64,000 nt of DNA from Costus lasius (taxonomy: Eukaryota > Streptophyta > Magnoliopsida > Zingiberales > Costaceae), in the NCBI GenBank assembly GCA_027563935.2, contig CM050449.1, positions 86,459,178 to 86,523,177 of the forward strand, written 5' to 3'. Each line of letters begins with the position of its first letter. Position 1 is the stretch's first letter. Positions 23,325-35,878 of this stretch are shown piece by piece. The position numbers and the translations under genes were made by a program. The notes beneath the pieces were generated by a model. The model saw only the letters and a program-made list of their open reading frames with translations. It was not told the origin of the DNA and searched no databases.

Positions 23325-23338
23325 TTCTCCCCCTCCGA
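23325..23338 (-). other. Element C polypurine tract
   Basis: On the minus strand CGGAGGGGGAGAA abuts the TG of the 3' LTR, as expected for the plus-strand priming site. Confidence 0.85.
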
Positions 23339-23520
23339 AGTGAGTCGCCGCCCTCGGCGATTCAAAGTAACGTCGGATCTCGTCCTCGAATTGCCACAGT
23401 TCGGATGCCCTAAACCATGTAGCTTCTTCCATTGGAGAACCTTCCCACAGAACAAGAAATTCTGTTCGTCGGTTCATCCTGCTATGTCCCAAAATTCGGT
23501 GATGTAAGATCTCTCCAATC
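23339..23520 (-). pseudogene. Element C chromodomain
   Basis: The minus-strand frame reads TEFLVLWEGSPMEEATWF, then a segment like SELWQFEDEIRRYF and a glycine-rich end next to the PPT. The Y/F-LV-W-G....ATW pattern is the chromodomain signature of chromovirus integrases, which target chromatin. It is in a different frame from the upstream integrase C-terminus, so a frameshift separates them. Confidence 0.75.
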
Positions 23521-23842
23521 CTTTGGTCGAACTCCGTTTGAACCGTAGGAGGTGCACGAAGCGACTGTGACCGAGATGGATCCCTCGGATCTTATGGAAC
23601 CTCTTTAGGAAGCTCACATGGAATGTCGGATGCAGCATCATCCTGTCAGGGAGTTTCAGACGATACACAACTGAGCCAACCCAACTCAACACCTTAAAAG
23701 GTCCATCGTATCTCTGTATAAGGCCCCGATGTGCTGCCTTCGCAGATATCTTCCTCCATATTTGCGGAGTAAGTTGGAGAAGCACTAAGTCGCCCACGGC
23801 GAATTTTTCATCCCGACGTTGACGATTTGCATATTGTTGCAT
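23474..23842 (-). pseudogene. Element C integrase C-terminal domain
   Basis: It contains QYANRQRRDEKFAVGDLVLL, the GPFKVLSWVGSVVYRLKLP segment and HPTFHVSFLKRF, which is classic chromoviral integrase C-terminus leading into a chromodomain. Confidence 0.88.
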
Positions 23843-24657
23843 TCGTCTAGCGGCTAGCTCAAGGCTGTCCCTAGCCTCTTAGAGCAACTCCACTCGCTCA
23901 CGAGCTGCTCGTTGAGCCGCAGGACATCTCCCCTCGGAGATCCTCATCGCGATATCAACAGGAGTTAGGGGCTGTCTCCCTAACACAAGCTCAAAGGGAC
24001 TGTGCCTTGTGGAAAATAATCTGTGGAGATTGTAGGCAAACTATGCCGAAGCAATCCACTTCACCTAGTCCTTTTGACTCGCAGTCACGAAATGACGGAG
24101 GTAGTCCTCTATGAGGGCATTCACTCACTCCGTTTGTCCATCCGTCTGGGGATGATTTGCTGTGAAGAAGTTCAACTTCGTTCCCAGCTTGTTGAACAGC
24201 GTCGACCAGAAACGTCCGGTGAATCGGGCATCCCTATCGCTCACGATATCCATCGGGATCCCAAAATGTTTCACCACATTCTGAAATAACAAATTTGCAG
24301 CCACCACAGCTGAGCATGGTTCGGGTGCTGGAATGAAGACTCCATGGAGAATCTATCCACAACCACGAATATAGATGTTTTCCCCTCAACCTTGGGAAAC
24401 CCACCAATAAAATCCATGGACACACTTGTCCTGGGGGTCTCGGGTATAGGTAAGGGTTGCAATAACCCAGCCAGTAACCTCCGATCGACCTTGTCTTGTT
24501 GACAAACAAGACATGTGCAGACATATATCTCAATGTCTGCACGCATATCTAGCCAATAACATGACCTGGACAAACAAGGTGAGCATGCGCCTTTGTCCTG
24601 GATAACCCGACCACGGAGTATCATGGAGCTCCCTAAGCAGCTCACATCGCAACCCAC
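23843..24657 (-). pseudogene. Element C integrase zinc finger and core, frameshifted
   Basis: Pieces in several frames are recognisable: DIEIYVCTCLVCQQDK (zinc finger), SMDFIGGFPKVEGK (first Asp), FGIPMDIVSDRDARFTGRFW (second Asp) and [10 protein letters not shown] (Glu). The pieces at 24271-24657 and 24125-24307 are in different frames. Confidence 0.85.
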
Positions 24658-25098
24658 CGGATGCGGGGACTAGTGGCCTCTCGCCATGAGCCATGACAAT
24701 GTCATAGACTCCCAAATAATATCGTTGGGTCATACCTGACTTAATCTGCTGAATTAGTTTTCGATATGTCTCATCAAAAGTAGCTGCTGTTTTTATCCTC
24801 ATGAGGAGATCTTCTTCCACTCTGGAGATCGCAAAGCAGACTAAGGCATTTAGCCTACTCAGTGCATCAGACACTACGTTAGCCTTTACAGGCTTGTATT
24901 CCCATTGGAACTGGAATTCAGCAAGGAATTATTGTCATTTGGTTTGTTTTACCGACAATTTTGTCTGTGTGGTGAAATAAGTATTCGCCACATTGTCGGT
25001 CTTCACCACGAAGGCATTACCTAGGAGATATACTCTCCATGTTCGGAGGCAGTGCACCACTGCTACTATCTCCTTTTCATGCGCAGAGTACCTCTGTG
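24658..25098 (-). pseudogene. Element C RNase H remnant
   Basis: It reads RYSAHEKEIVAVVHCLRTWR, VYLLGNAFVVKTDN and, further on, VSDALSRLNA. The RNase H begins abruptly at 25098 where a foreign LTR is joined; the first part (the ...DAS... segment) is missing. Confidence 0.82.
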
Positions 25099-26596
25099 AT
25101 ATGCACCGCAAGCGCACGGTGTTATCGAATTAATATAAAAGATTGTCGATCCCTCAGGGAGCTAGGTCAAGTACCAACTATTCTGATATTTAGAAACTAA
25201 GCAATTCGATTTTTTTGTGTTTTGAGAATAAAGTAAACTAACTCAACTATAAATAAAATAGGAAAAGCAACGATAAAAATATGAAGAGTGTCTAATTGAG
25301 AGATATCAGGGCTACAGAATTCACCACATTGACTGATTTATCTGAACTAGAATTTAGTTGATGCATGAGTTTATCATTTTAAATAAGGAATCTTCCCTAA
25401 GTTATAGGATGCCCCCTCTCGGAGGTACACCTTGGTGCTTATCTAGAACGGTCTCCTACTCTCGCTGTGGATCATTCCAGATAAACCCAATAAGTTCTAT
25501 GAAAAATTATATTGTCCTCGAGCGAAAACCAAGCACTCTCATGCCATGGATTCACAAGTTTTACTTAGGTGTTCCACCACCACGATCCTCCTATCGGTAT
25601 GAATCATGTCGGCTAACACACAACATTACTTAATCAAGGTAATATTATGAAATAAGCACAACTAAATAAAATATGCTCAGATAAGACTCAAAACATCAAG
25701 AAAGTTTAGTTCATACAATAGATCAAGTCAAAGGGCTTCATCCGAGTCCCAAATAAAGGTTTAAGCTAGAAAAGTCATACAAATCCACACAAATCTCTCA
25801 AATCGATAAAGAAAACTAGAAACAAAGACTAAGGAGAGGTAGGAGAAGATGATGCAAACGTTTCCTCCAAGTTTGGTGAAGATCTGTCGTGAAATCGCCC
25901 CAAAATCCTCTCCGGAAAGCCCTTGTCGCTGGTCCACTCGCCCTCAGCATGTTTGTCCACCGATTGCTCTCCAAATATGGCACAAAAAAGAGGGCTTTTA
26001 TGCCCAAAAGTTTCGCCTCTCTCTTAGCTTACCAAAACATATTTTTTTCTGATTTTTTGGAATTTTTTTGGGCTTTAAATCGAGTGAAAAACGGAAGGAT
26101 ATCAAAACAGTCAGCCGCGATCATGGGTGAACCCCGCTGGTTCACCTGCCTGTGAAGTCTTCTGGGCTATTCTATGGAATAAGAATCACTGCGGTTCACC
26201 AGGCCGTGAAGTTTTCTATACGTTTCTGACAAAAAGTACCTTCGGTGGAATCACAACCGAACACCAAAATCATATGTTGGCTGTGAACCTTGCGAATCAC
26301 GGGTGAACCTCGCGGTGTTCACCTGGCCTTGATTTTTAAATGAACTCCGATTGATCCCAAATTTGTTGTGTAGACTCGTCTCCTCATAAGAAATTACTCC
26401 ATGACTTTAGAATCTCCAAAATGCTCCAAAAATGCTCCAAAAATGAGTGATTTTACCTGAGATTGCACAGACACGAGGAAAAGTGAAGATTCCAAACAAA
26501 GCAAGTAAATAAGCCTGAAAATTACATAAATGCACCAGAATATGTCTTGTTCTGAGATAAAATAATATCAAAAAATACTCAAAATACAAGACAGCA
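25099..26596 (-). repeat. LTR9: Athila-type LTR inserted in element C
   Basis: TG..CA ends and 1498 bp. It shares layout and phrases with LTR2 at 44109-47047 (CGAGAGTAGGAGACCGTTCT-type block, GGAATCTTCAC-type start). GGTGAACC/GGTTCACC words lie at 26125-26335. The sense start is TGCTGTCTTGTATTTTGAG. Confidence 0.8.
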
Positions 26597-26729
26597 AATA
26601 CTCCCAGACTTAAATCTTTGTTTGTCCTCAAGCAATAAAATAAGACGAAACACATATCAGGTATAGAAGAAGTTATTCAAGTTGAAAGCATGCAACCAAG
26701 TCAGATATTTCCATGAGCTAACCATGATC
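26597..26729 (-). mobile_element. 3' internal tip of the LTR9 element
   Basis: 133 bp. The minus strand contains the Athila/Tat signature GCTTGAGGACAAACAAAG followed by a G-rich tract before LTR9. The rest of this element is missing; LTR7 starts immediately after. Confidence 0.7.
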
Positions 26730-28511
26730 TGTTGTGTCTGCAAGTGCACGAATACTCGAAGTAATAATAAGGATATCGAACCACAGAGACCTCGTTTGTC
26801 AAGTACCAAATAATCGATTTCTCACTACCTATGCAATCGAATAAGATGAAAGCAAACTATCAGAAACTACACGAAAAAGTCAAAGAAAGTAACTGGGACT
26901 AGGGTTTCATCCACCTTAATTTCAATGACTAGATCTAAATAAGTGGTCGTCAGTCTAATTTTATTATGATAAAGATATAATTTACTTTATAAAGAAATCA
27001 TCTCGCTTTCGCGTAGATAATTTACAAAGAGCCAATCCTCACGTTTGCATAAGATTTATTCTATGTTGAATAAAAGTAAATCATTGACAAAGAACTCAAA
27101 GATCACTTTCGTGCATCCAAGTTTTAAGTGAATCATCTCAAGTGAAAGCTAAATACTTTCATACTATAATTTTCATAGGTTTTACTTAAGGTTCTCCAAC
27201 GATCCAATACTTAATTTCTTACAGTATCTTCATGTTTATTTCAGTAACTCAATCCTAGATCAAATTATCAACATGGCAATAAACTTCTAAAATCTAGAAA
27301 TAAGAACAAACCTAATTTATTATGATAAGCTCCTAAATCATGATTCTAGGGGTTCCAAGTTTTCGCAAATCACTTTTGAGTCCATATCACAAAATTTCTA
27401 AATTATGCTAATAATATGAAACTAGAATGAATTAAAGGCAATCATCACATAAATAGAATTATCATAGTAAAATTATCTTGACGAAATAAAAATCATCTAG
27501 TCATAAGAAATTAAGGGGATTACACCCCATGTCCCAAAAAGTGTTTAAGATAGCATAGTTGAAGAATTACAATAAACCATAGTTTTGAAGGATCAAAAAT
27601 TGAAAAGAAAGGGGAAATTCTACTAATAGCATTGCTGTAATGAAAATTACACCTGTAATTTCGTATGATGAACAGTAGCGGTGATGCCTCCTTTGTTGAT
27701 TTTTCCTCCGATCGATCTCCTTTTGCTCTGAAACTTCTAGAGTATGTTCTCCTCCTCTAGGCACAACTTTCCCTCAAATTTCTCGGCCGGAGATGCGCTG
27801 TATGCTTCCCAACAGCGAAACCTAGGGCGACGGTGAAATTCCTGATTTCTCTCTCGAACGTAGATCAAAATTGGGGCTTTTCATGTGTGTCTCCTCTCTT
27901 TGATCTGACGAGTATTTTCCTTTTTACAGATCTCCAATTCATGGTCTAGATCGTCCACAATCACCCGCGCAAGAAATCGGGCTTCAATAAGTCCGGGAAA
28001 ATCGGCCGTCCAGGTTATAATTACGGCCATGTAATTCATTATGGCAGTGCCATAATAACTGCAGATTTCTTCTGTACATAAATCGACTACGGCCTGTAAT
28101 ATGCATTACGGCAGTGCCATAATTTCTATAAATCTTTCTGTATGAAGTTCACCCCAAATTACGGCAGTGCTCTGAAATTACGGTAGTACCGTGGTTTGTT
28201 CTGTAGGTTCAGTGAAACCACGATACCGTAATATTAATTACAGCCGTGCCGTAATTTGGTTTGTGGCTTCAATCTTCATGAAAATTTACATGTAATCTTC
28301 TCTTAATGATAGAGAATCATCTATGCATCTGAATTTGCTTGAAAACGCCTTAAAATAGTGCCCTTTTTACTTGAAAATAATCAAAAATAGAAAATGTGTA
28401 GATTCCGCAATATTTGATAAATAAAGCATAAAAATAAGCAAAAGAACATTAATATGACACAAAAAGACATATTAAATGACACAAGATATACTATGAATTT
28501 TTGTATCATCA
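26730..28511 (-). repeat. LTR7: 3' LTR of an Athila-type element
   Basis: 1782 bp with TG..CA ends. It is collinear with LTR5 (58192-61547 minus its nested insert). TTACGGC..GCCGTAA words cluster at 28020-28260. It is followed by the internal tip GCTTGAGGACAAGCAAAG on the minus strand. Confidence 0.85.
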
Positions 28512-30614
28512 AATACATAAGGCTCAAACTTTGCTTGTCCTCAAGCAAAATAAAAAATTGATCAAAGGAAAAGACTTTCTCATGAAGAATAAATTTCTAA
28601 AGTACAATCTCCAATGAAAAATTTCACCAATTGCTTCATAAAATTTCAAATAAACATATCATCCTTTGAATTCAATTCTCATGATATGCAACTTAATCAA
28701 ATAAAATTTCGCAACTTGTATAATAAGTAGAATTTCAATCTCAAGATTTCACCCAGTTTTAGTTCAAATCTATCATACTTTTGTTTACAGGAATAGGATT
28801 TTCAAGATCATTTTCCACTCAGGATTTTTTTAGTTCCTCCCTTTTATGTATCGTCCACATTCTCTAATTCGATTACCACCTTTTTTCTGGTGACGAAGTT
28901 AGAGTACACTGATCACATAATCAATGTAATAGAACTCATATCTTTTAAGTAGGAAGAATCGTACACAAGATAGCGGAGTTAATGTGAAATAATTTCTCTT
29001 CATGGTATGTACCCACATAGATACATGCTTTTTCTTTTTTGAACTTCAACACTTAACTTAGGTACCACCACAAATCAACACGGTGCCAAGACGAGGAGTA
29101 CTCTAATTTGTCATTTTTTTTATTTTGACTTCAACCCATGTCTTTGGTACCACTGCCAATTTTGCACAGTGCCAAGTAAGGGAGTCATCACTCACTCTCA
29201 TATGGATCATGGAATCTTTCTTCCCAACAAATAGTAAATAGGATGAACATTAACTAAATTAATCAATCAATATCAATTCAAAAATCATACTCATATGCTA
29301 ATTTTATTTAAAGAAGTAGCTTCACTTTTTAAATCAAATTCACCAAATAACATGTCTACCCAAAATTTCATGCATCAATCAATGAAAAATTCCAATAGGC
29401 AGATATATATTAGAGAAATAAATTCAACACAATAGGTCTAGTCCTAATCACAGGCATAAACACATTCATCATCAAGAAAATCATACTATCAACAAAAATT
29501 TTTCAAAATCAGACTGCATCACAGGATAATCATAACAACAAGAATTGCTTATACTCATTCAGAATCAAAATTACACATGTCATCAAATATTATACAACCA
29601 AATCGAACTTAATATAAATATCACAATATCATACAACCCAATCGAATAATGATAAAGCAGATTGAAATCAAGAAGCGGTGGACACAAAAAGTTTGGAAGA
29701 GTCATCTTTCTCTATAAAAGCATGAGACATCAATGAGATATGGAAGGTGAAATACAAAGAAGTAAGGAAGAAGGAATACTCAAAAAGCTCTACTCATTAA
29801 TGTTGGATCCAACCTCTTCTGTGTCCTCGGGGGTAGACCAGACGGTGCAAGAGAATGAGTGAAAACCCTAAAACACGGTACAGAAATCCTAAAAATGGCA
29901 GAGTAAATTGTGTAGGGCCGATAGAATTACGGCCGTAATTTTTATTACGGCAGTGCTGTAATGTGGTCATTTCAAAAAACACGGGCCGTAAAATCTATAC
30001 GGCCCTGCCGTAAAACATCCAAAACTCTCAGGTCGAAAAACTGCTAGAATTACGGTACCGTATAATCAGTTGCGGTAGTACCGTAAAAAAGAAAAGAGAG
30101 TTTTTTTTTGCACAAAATACGGCATGTAGAATTATTTACGGTACTACCGTAATACGAGCCAAATTTTGAAAACTTTCAGGTTGAAAATCAACAGAAAATA
30201 CAGCCCATGAAAAGAATTACAATAGTGCTGTAAAGGCGATAAAAATCTCAGGAAAATTTCGAGGCAAAAATACGACGCATAAAAATAATTACGACAGTGC
30301 CGTAATGGCCTCAAAACTTTCTGGTAAAAAACGGACCGAAATTATGAGCCGTAATTTTCATTACGGTAGTGCCGTAATTTACGCCAAAACTTCATTTCAC
30401 CTACAAAAAGAGAAGAGAAATTAGTTCTAAAGTAAAAATAAAAACAAAGTAAAAGAAAATGAACTAAAGCAAGAGTGCTTGGGTTGCCTCCCAATAACCG
30501 TTAATTTAAAGGTCATTAGCTTGACCGTTCTGCATTCGGATTTGATCGTAGTTCATCAAGATGAAAATTTTCCTTTCCTTCAATCAGTTCTTCTTGATAA
30601 TAATGCTTCAATCT
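28512..30614 (-). mobile_element. 3' internal non-coding region of the LTR7 Athila element
   Basis: It is similar to 61548-62513, including the GGTACCAC..GTGCCAAG phrases. At about 29795-29840 it retains only the last dozen codons of the env-position ORF (…DTEEVG… then stop), so almost all of that ORF is deleted. TTACGGC/GCCGTAA words recur at 29925-30385. Near 30490 the minus strand reads ATTGGGAGGCAACCCAAGC, a phrase typical downstream of Athila/Tat pol. Confidence 0.8.
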
Positions 30615-31740
30615 CTACCTGTTAACCTTAAAATCTTCTGTTTCATCACTCCATATGTCCACAGCTCCGTAGGGATAAGTTTTCTTTACCTGAAAAGGTC
30701 CAGACCATCGAGACTTAAGTTTACCAGGAAAAAGTCTTAATCTAGAATTAAATAAAAGAACAAGAACAAGGTTACCTGGTTGGAATTCCCTTCTGAAAAT
30801 ATGTCGATCATGCCATCTTTTAGTCCTCTTCTTATAAATTCTTGCATTTTCGTAAGCAGAGAGTTTAATCTCATCTAGCTCGTTTAATTGTAGCCTCCAT
30901 TTCTCACCCGCATTTTTTAAGTCAAAGTTTAGTGTTTTGATTGCCCAGAACGCCCTATGCTCAAGCTCTACAGGTAGATGACAAGATTTACTATATACCA
31001 ATTGAAAAGGAGACATACCCATTGGTGTTTTAAAAGCGGTCCGGTAGGCCCACAGTGCATCATCAAGTTTGAATGCCCAATCTTTTCTCGTGTATGACAC
31101 TGTCTTTTCCAAAATTCCCTTGATTTCTCTATTTGATAGCTCAACTTGTCCACTTGTTTGGGGGTGATAAGGTGTTGCAACACTATGATTTACCTCATAC
31201 TTCCTAAGCAAGGCTGAGAACTTATGTTCTATGAAATGTGAGCCTCCATCACTAATTACTACTCGTGGTGTCTCAAATCGTGGAAAGATAATCTTTTTGA
31301 ACAGTTTAACAACAACTCTAGAATCATTAGTAGGAGAAGCAAGAGCCTCAACCCACTTTGAAACATAATCAATTGCTATAAGTATGTATTTGTTACCTCT
31401 AGAAGATGGAAAAGGTCCCATGAAATCCATCCCCCAAACATCAAATATCTGAACCTCAAGAATAGTGGACAGTGGCATCTCATGTCTTCTGTTAATGTTC
31501 CATGTCTTTTGAAATCTATCAGAGGATAAAATAAAATTTCTAGCATCTTTAAAAATTGAAGGCCAATAAAATCCTGATTGCAAAACCTTGAAAGCAGTTT
31601 TCTCAGTGCTAGCGTGCCCTCCATAAGAAGATCCTTGACACTGAAATAATATATCTTTGATTTCCTCTTCAGGTATACATCTTCTAAAAATTCCTTTTGC
31701 ACATCTCCTAAAAACATACGGCTCATCCCAAAAATAGTTC
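30615..31740 (-). pseudogene. Athila-type integrase of the LTR7 element
   Basis: An open frame covers most of integrase: [66 protein letters not shown] and the C-terminal [17 protein letters not shown]. The GGSHF and SGQVE..NREIK motifs mark the Athila/Tat group. Zinc-finger sequence upstream ([20 protein letters not shown]) is also present. It is joined at about 31740-31755 to the RT of element C, so no upstream Pol of its own exists here. Confidence 0.85.
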
Positions 31741-32584
31741 TTTTTAGGATCAGTTCAGAAGCTATGCGCTTTTTCAAGTCCTGAAAGGCCGACTAACACC
31801 GATCATCCCAACCCCAGTTGGTATTCTTTTTCAGCAAATTGCTGAGGGGTGCAGTCACTCTCGAGCAACCCCGGATGAACTTTCGATAAAAGTTCACCAC
31901 ACCGAGAAAACTCCTCAACTCGGTCTGATTTAAGGGAACTTGTCATTCCATAATAGCTCGGACATTGCTCTTGTCCATTTGCACCTGGCCGTGGCCTACC
32001 ACATGTCCAAGGAAGGAAATATCTTCCGACATGAAAGTGCATTTCTCCAGCTTCAAATAAAGCTAGTTTTCCCTCAAAACTTGAAGAACCCTCTTCAAGT
32101 GTACCAAATACTCCTCAATGCTTGAGGAGTACACCACTATATCATCCAGATATACTATGACGAAGTCATCTAGAAAAGATGCTAACACCTGGTTCATCAA
32201 ATGACAGAATGTCGCTGGAGCATTGGTAAGCCCAAAGGGCATGACCAGGAACTCAAATGCTCCATAACGGGTTACGCAGACTGTCTTCCATTCATCGCCC
32301 TCGGCGATATGGACCTGCCAGTAGCCCGATCTCAAATCAAGCTTGGAGAATATCCTAGCTTGTCCCAGTATATCCAACAGATCTGAGATCAAAGGAATAG
32401 GATAGCAGTCCCGAACTGTTATCTTATTCAGGGCTCTGTAATCCACACAGAACCTCAAGGACCCGTCCTTCTTCTTTTGGAATAGGACCGGGACTCTATA
32501 CGGTGACACAATTGGCCGCACAAACCCCGCTTCCAACAACTCGTTGAGTTGTTTGCGGAGCTCAGCTAACTCCACCGGCGGCAT
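31741..32584 (-). pseudogene. Element C reverse transcriptase
   Basis: The open stretch 32063-32584 holds [65 protein letters not shown] and catalytic [11 protein letters not shown]. The connection region follows to about 31745 in another frame ([20 protein letters not shown]). It then fuses to an unrelated Athila integrase. Confidence 0.88.
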
Positions 32585-32980
32585 CCTATAAGGAGCCTTA
32601 GATAGGGGGAGTAGATCATGCCATAAGTTTTATCTTGTGGTCGATCCCTCTCCTAGGTGGGAGGTGCTTCGGCAATTCCGAAGGCATTACGTCAGCAAAC
32701 TCCTCCAACACTTTTTGGACCGCCAAGGGAGTCTCACTCCTTGTCGGGTTTGGGCCCTTCACCCAAACGGCTATAAGCGTCGGATCTCCTTGGCGCAACC
32801 CTGCAGCCAAGGCATTCGCCGACAAGGGCACTCCCCGGGAGTCCCTCTTCTTTCCCTTCCTCGGCTCCGTGCTCCTAATGCATTGCACGAGGCAACAAGA
32901 GTCCTCATCATGTATATGGCATCACGGCCATCTTTTCCTTGACCAAAAGCTCAAGGCCAAAGATAGCTTCATAGTTTGGT
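32585..32980 (-). pseudogene. Element C protease-RT linker
   Basis: It contains AVQKVLEEFADVMPSELPKH, then PPRRGIDHKI, the standard approach to a chromoviral RT domain (LPP.R..DH.I). A frameshift separates it from the RT frame. Confidence 0.75.
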
Positions 32981-33009
32981 AGTTTTAAAATCTTCAAATG
33001 GCAGTGGCC

Positions 33010-34056
33010 CTACCAACTACTGATTACGATATCCACATCGTACGATACCCCTAAGACTTCGGGGTCTACTGCACCAACCGACCTCACTCGGTCCTGTGCT
33101 GGGGACATTTTAAGTCCAACTCTCTTAGCCATGACTTCGCTTATGAAAAGGTGTGACGCACCTGTATCAATCATAGCGTTCACCGACTGAGAGTTTATAA
33201 GGGACACAACGTATAGTAACATTGGCCTCTCACTACTAGTAGAGGCAGTGCCCAACACCAGGGAATTCAGGAGCGCCTCCTGATCCCGTATGCTGTTCTC
33301 ACCTTTTGCTATTATAGTGGGTGGGCGGTCCCCGACCGTCTTTGTTGGCTTTGGTGTCGTGGGCCGACTCTCCCACGTGAATGGCTCTTTGCCCTTCCCG
33401 GTGAACGAACTCTTCGTTCGCGAAGTAGAAGCCGTATCACTCGTAGTGGCAGGGGCTAAGAAGGAGACATGTTCCTTGGACATCATGTGGTTCACTAAAG
33501 CTTTAGCAGCCTGACATAATTGCTGCTCATTGTCTCGGATGTTTACGACATACCAGACTTTCTTGAGGGCACCCCTTGCAGAACGTGTCAAATTCTTTGG
33601 AAGGAACTGAGTCACGATCTCCGTTTTAAGCCTCTCCCAAGAGAGCTTATGGGCTAGATCGATCCCGAATAAGTTGGGAGCGGTCTGAGTCCGCCTCCAC
33701 AACTTCGCGTCTTCGGAGAGATACACGATGTATGCTTGGGCTTGCTCCCCCTCGGGGATCTAAATATCCTGGGAATATGTTTCCATATTCCAAAGGAAAT
33801 TCTCAACTTCCGTAGAGCAACGCACCCCTCGGAAGGGGGCAGGCTTTGGGACAAGTCGTCGCACGATGGCCCCCTGGCCGTGATTGGCCGCGATCGGTGC
33901 TATCGAAGCCGCCGTAGCACGCTTCAGCATCGCGACCTCTGCTTGGGATGCCTCTAGCTCCTCGGTGAGCTGAGCCACCTGAGCTACGAGGCACTCGTTG
34001 GAGATGAGCAGTGTGGAGATGAACCCCACTGAGATGTGGGGGGTCCAAAACCCCAT
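33010..34056 (-). pseudogene. Element C Gag-protease
   Basis: The N-terminal part (33760-34056) has a short coiled-coil-like stretch (AQVAQLTEELEASQAEVAML), then NFLWNMETYSQDI and a TAG stop at about 33760. The frame resumes to 33010 with YLSEDAKLWRRTQT, WERLKTEIVTQFLPKN and the aspartic protease AMIDTGASHLFISEVMAKRV, active site DTG. One stop splits an otherwise open Gag-Pr. No CCHC knuckle is evident. Confidence 0.82.
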
Positions 34057-34179
34057 CTTTGACTATGTCCTCGAGGGACGATAGTCTGGTGTTCGTCAAA
34101 AATCCCATCTACACATGAGCAGTGGGTCAATTAGAATACAAGAACGACACTCATACGAGTTAGAACGCGCAGACACTAG

Positions 34180-34191
34180 GCTCTGATACCA
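34180..34191 (-). other. Element C primer-binding site (initiator tRNA-Met type)
   Basis: The minus strand reads TGGTATCAGAGC two to three bases after the 5' LTR. Confidence 0.9.
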
Positions 34192-34194
34192 AGC

Positions 34195-35872
34195 TGTCAC
34201 GCCCTTGTTTACGGTAATATTTTTTTATGATTTTACTTGTGAGTCAACGCTTGACTCGAGTCCAAATACGTCAATGCAAGTATCACAACGGTCGAAACTG
34301 CTGGATTGGGCGCGACTAGTGGAGTCAATTCCTCGAACCAACTTCCAGCCCAAATATGGACTCTGCGGAAGATCGCTGTCGTTCCAACAAGACTACGTCG
34401 GATGGGGTCCACAACTATATCCGAGCACACTCACGTGCCGGAGTGAGAACCGAGGGGAGCAACTAAACTCACCCACACGTCCACGGATCAAGCCGGCACC
34501 CAGCAATCATGGACGGTCGTCCCACAGCGTCGCATGCCGGTGATAGAAAGGACACGGTGGCTCCTCACTCGCACACCGGCGAAGAGGCCGGACGACGCCC
34601 CACTGGCACGTCACACGTAGGGGACGAAGGAGCCAATGGTCTCGTCCTTCTCGCACGTTGGCGAGAACGACTGGAGGGAGGCCCCGCAAGGACGTGTGTA
34701 CACACGCATCTACGCCGAGGGAACCAACGCTGACTGACAGGCCGGAAAGCTGGCCACACGCGTCCGCTATAGCACGCCTTGTGCGCATATGCAGGTGGGC
34801 TAGAGGGCGGGCGGCCCTCTCCTCGGCAGCCCAGGAACTCGAGAGAAAGGGGGAAGAGGCATTTGTCCGATGACTGTTGATGTCGAACAGTGGCTGGCGG
34901 CTGATGGGAATCAGGCGGATGGTGCCTGAGAAAAGGGGCGTCCGCTCCCACGTCGGCGAAGAAGGCGGAGGCATTTTCGAACGTCGACCGCAACTACCGT
35001 CCCCAAAGCTGGTTGCCGATGCTCCAAGCTCCACTTGCAGGCGACAACTCCAAGAAACCAAACGTCGCACGCAGGCAATCGGAGAGGAGGAAGAGGAGAA
35101 GGCTGCACGCATGCGGCGAGGAGAACAGAGAAGCTTCACACGCAGGCAGAGAGAGCTCGTCCGGCGAGCAAGAGATTGCGTCCGCACACAGGCGGGTCCA
35201 AGGCCGGGACTTCACACACGCAGGTGGCTGGCGCTCGGTCGGAAAGTGGCGGAAAAGAGGAGCGGGGAAGAGCTATACCTCAACGATCACCTAGCCGTCG
35301 GCTCCTTCTTTCCGATGAAGTGGATGCCGGCTGCGCCTTCCAAGGCGGTATGACAATGAGGTCTGACGAGGTCGACGGCGGAGGACGCAGATGACGGAAG
35401 GGAACAGGGAAGCTCGGCACGCTCCGTCCACCCACCCACACCACCGGAACGCGCGCTCGAGCTTGGGGCACGGCGATTGCCGGAGATCCGAGCTCCGGCC
35501 GACAAAGGTCTAGGTGGAGAGAGAGAGAGAGAGCTGGCTTCGTTCGAATGCAAGAGAACTATGCATACGGTGGAGAACGAATGCTCATTCTTTTCTTCCG
35601 CATCATGTCTTCACGCAGCCCGAAGCATGCTCCCATCCCGTCAGTGCACGCGCGCCGCGTCGGCGCCCACGCCGCTTGGTTGACGAACGTTTTCGTTTGT
35701 TCGAATGGAATTCGAGTCCCACCCGAAGTTTCATTTGTCGCCCGATTTGGTGGGTTTTGGATCCGGATCTGGGCGGTGCCCGGTCTGATCCGCTAATCCG
35801 CCAATCTGGTTTACTGCACAAGCATGGGCCAGGCTGACTAATTGGGCCGTTTTCTGGTCCACGGGCCTAACA
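34195..35872 (-). repeat. Element C 5' LTR (1678 bp)
   Basis: Starts TGTCACGCCC and ends CTAACA; followed by CTTAT. It is about 200 bp shorter than the 3' LTR, partly because tandem CACGCAGGCGG units are fewer. ORFs on either strand are incidental. Confidence 0.88.
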
Positions 35873-35878
35873 CTTATC

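Larger units (their letters stand above)
21440..35877 (-). mobile_element. Element C: Galadriel-like Ty3/gypsy chromovirus, full length but decayed and interrupted
   Basis: LTRs at 21445-23324 and 34195-35872 are flanked by CTCAT and CTTAT (4/5 matching target duplication). A tRNA-Met PBS lies at 34180-34191 and a purine-rich tract at 23325-23338. In minus-strand order it encodes gag-protease, RT, RNase H, integrase and a chromodomain. The RT style ([44 protein letters not shown]) reads like the Galadriel lineage. Athila-type remnants at 25099 to about 31745 interrupt the RT/RNase H region, with loss of a short host segment. Multiple stops and shifts make it inactive. Confidence 0.88.
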
